Positions 63,041 through 64,000 of a stretch of DNA of 64,000 nt are shown piece after piece. A program made the translations under genes and the position numbers. The stretch is from Proteobacteria bacterium HN_bin10 (GTDB taxonomy: Bacteria > Pseudomonadota > Alphaproteobacteria > Caulobacterales > Aquidulcibacteraceae). The stretch is from the NCBI GenBank assembly GCA_002083515.1, contig LWDN01000055.1:1-64000 (forward strand), written 5' to 3'. How positions within the stretch are numbered: the stretch's first letter is position 1; every line of letters starts with the position of its first letter. Under the pieces are notes generated by a model that did not search any database, was not told the DNA's origin, and saw nothing but the letters and a program-made list of their open reading frames with translations.

Positions 63041-63658
63041 ATGACGAAGCGTATCGAAGCGAAATACAAATCGGACCGCCGGTTTGGCCAAAACCTCTGG
63101 GGCCGTCCGAAATCTCCGGTCAACAAGCGCCAATACGGCCCCGGCCAGCACGGCCAGCGCCGCAAGGGCAAGACCTCTGACTTCGGCCTGCAACTGGTCG
63201 CCAAGCAGAAGCTCCGCCTCTATTACGGCAACATCACCGAAAAGCAGTTCCGAAAGACCTACGAAGAGGCGGCGCGCCGCAAGGGCAACACCGCCGAGAA
63301 CCTGATCGGTCTGTTGGAGAGCCGGCTCGACGCGGTGGTGTACCGCGCCAAGTTCGCGCCGACAGTGTTTTCGGCGCGCCAGTTCGTGAACCACGGCCAC
63401 GTCAAAGTGAACGGTCGCCGCGTCACCATCCCGTCCTTCCTGGTCAAGGCCGGCGACGTGATCGAAGTGCGCGACAAGGCGAAGTCGATGGCGATCGTGC
63501 TCGAAGCGCTGGCGAGCCAGGAGCGCGACACGCCCGATTATCTCGAAGTCGACGCCAAGGCGATGACAGCGCGCTATGCGCGCATTCCCCAGCTCTCCGA
63601 TGTGCCGTACCCGGTGCAGATGGAGCCGAATTTGGTGGTCGAGTACTACGCTTCGTAA
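63041..63658 (+). CDS. rpsD: 30S ribosomal protein S4
   Basis: 205 residues from ATG 63041 (MTKRIEAKYKSDRRFGQNLW), the conserved S4 start; a frame to 62882 is extended by non-homologous sequence. GRPKSPVNKRQYGPGQHGQRR and the S4 RNA-binding domain (SARQFVNHGHVKVNGRRVTIP) are clear. Alone, not in the alpha operon, as common in alphaproteobacteria. The 191-nt upstream gap holds a TTGACT at 62882 but no clear -10. Confidence 0.97.
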   Translation: MTKRIEAKYKSDRRFGQNLWGRPKSPVNKRQYGPGQHGQRRKGKTSDFGLQLVAKQKLRLYYGNITEKQFRKTYEEAARRKGNTAENLIGLLESRLDAVVYRAKFAPTVFSARQFVNHGHVKVNGRRVTIPSFLVKAGDVIEVRDKAKSMAIVLEALASQERDTPDYLEVDAKAMTARYARIPQLSDVPYPVQMEPNLVVEYYAS

Positions 63659-63659
63659 G

Positions 63660-63736
63660 CGAATAACGAGTAGCGAATGGCGAATGGGGAAGAAGCTTCC
63701 CATCACTATTCGCTATTCGCCACCCACCATTCGCTC
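63660..63736. repeat. inverted array of 7-8-bp monomers (array F)
   Basis: The left arm (63660-63690) is GCGAATA/GCGAATG units; the right arm (63698-63736) is CTATTCGC/CATTCGC units. It fills the rpsD-purU gap and ends at the purU ATG. Monomers match array D. Confidence 0.87.
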
Positions 63737-64000
63737 ATGAACAACGGCCGCTACATCCTCACCCTGCAATGCCCGGACGCCGTCGGCATCGTCGCTGCGG
63801 TGGCGGGGTTTCTGGCTGAGCGCCAATTCTCGATCGAGGAGAGCGATCAGTTCCACGATCTGCCGCGCGACTTCTTCTTCATGCGCACGGCGTTCTCGAA
63901 GAAGAATGGCGGCGGCGATCTCGACGCGCTGAAGGCGGCGTTCGCGCCGGTGGCGGCGCGCTTCGGCATGGACTGGCGGCTCTACGATCTGGCCGAGCGG
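63737..64000 (+). CDS. purU: formyltetrahydrofolate deformylase, N-terminal part (partial)
   Basis: 88 residues, cut by the window end. It starts NNGRYILTLQCPDAVGIVAA and carries an ACT domain (SIEESDQFHDLPRDFFFMRT), the PurU N-terminus. The formyl transferase-like catalytic domain lies outside. It would release formate from 10-formyl-THF for purine synthesis. Confidence 0.85.
   Translation, partial: MNNGRYILTLQCPDAVGIVAAVAGFLAERQFSIEESDQFHDLPRDFFFMRTAFSKKNGGGDLDALKAAFAPVAARFGMDWRLYDLAER

Overview
This is a high-GC alphaproteobacterial chromosome segment, most likely from the Caulobacterales/Hyphomonadaceae side of the class. The evidence is a CckA-type cell-cycle kinase directly after the flagellar export genes, perfect TTAA-N7-TTAA CtrA-type boxes between flagellar operons, a GTTC-N7-GTTC SOS box before recA, a SAM-II riboswitch before a met operon, and a Caulobacter-like housekeeping promoter before the his operon. 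The genus assignment is inference.

Layout. 1-660: end of an rRNA operon (23S 3' end, 5S, initiator tRNA-Met, intrinsic terminator). 732-3380: two methyltransferases around a glycosyltransferase. 3410-10247: a compact histidine operon (hisG, hisD-hisB fusion, hisH, hisA, hisF, hisIE, hisC) behind a short leader ORF with nine His codons. 10305-22782, minus strand: one run of eleven tightly packed genes, ilvD-ilvC-ilvG-ilvM-leuA-leuC-leuD-leuB-ilvE-proB-proA, behind a Leu/Ile/Val-rich leader peptide and a terminator/antiterminator attenuator. 22964-25538: SAM-II riboswitch, a small unknown gene, metX and metB. 25599-33458: a LysR regulator, then sulfate/sulfite assimilation (cysI, a DUF934-CysH fusion, two siroheme genes, a TauE-type permease, ferredoxin-NADP reductase, cysK). 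33628-41123: TPR-sulfotransferase, TonB-dependent receptor, periplasmic thioredoxin-like protein and a secreted WD40 protein. 41242-43430: dxs and a tiny basic protein.

43433-45706 is a lower-GC two-gene island (D12-class adenine methylase plus ParB-like protein). 45941-53779 holds flagellar rod/basal-body genes (flgB-flgC-fliE, minus strand), export genes (fliO, fliP, fliQ, fliR, flhB) and cckA. 53820-64000 is a mixed housekeeping region: recA, alaS, enoyl-CoA hydratase, an antitoxin/PIN-toxin pair with its own operator, rpsD and the start of purU.

Amino-acid supply dominates the left half, and each major operon carries its own RNA-level control (His leader, ILV attenuator, SAM-II). Two proteins that normally carry feedback control of leucine/valine synthesis are short forms (LeuA without its C-terminal regulatory domain, an IlvM-size acetolactate synthase small subunit), so attenuation may carry more of the load here. 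Two families of intergenic DNA recur. One is inverted arrays of 7-8-bp monomers whose sequence differs from locus to locus (six loci). The other is paired GC-rich hairpin elements, two of which lie in frame inside the 5' ends of genes (fliP and a GNAT acetyltransferase).
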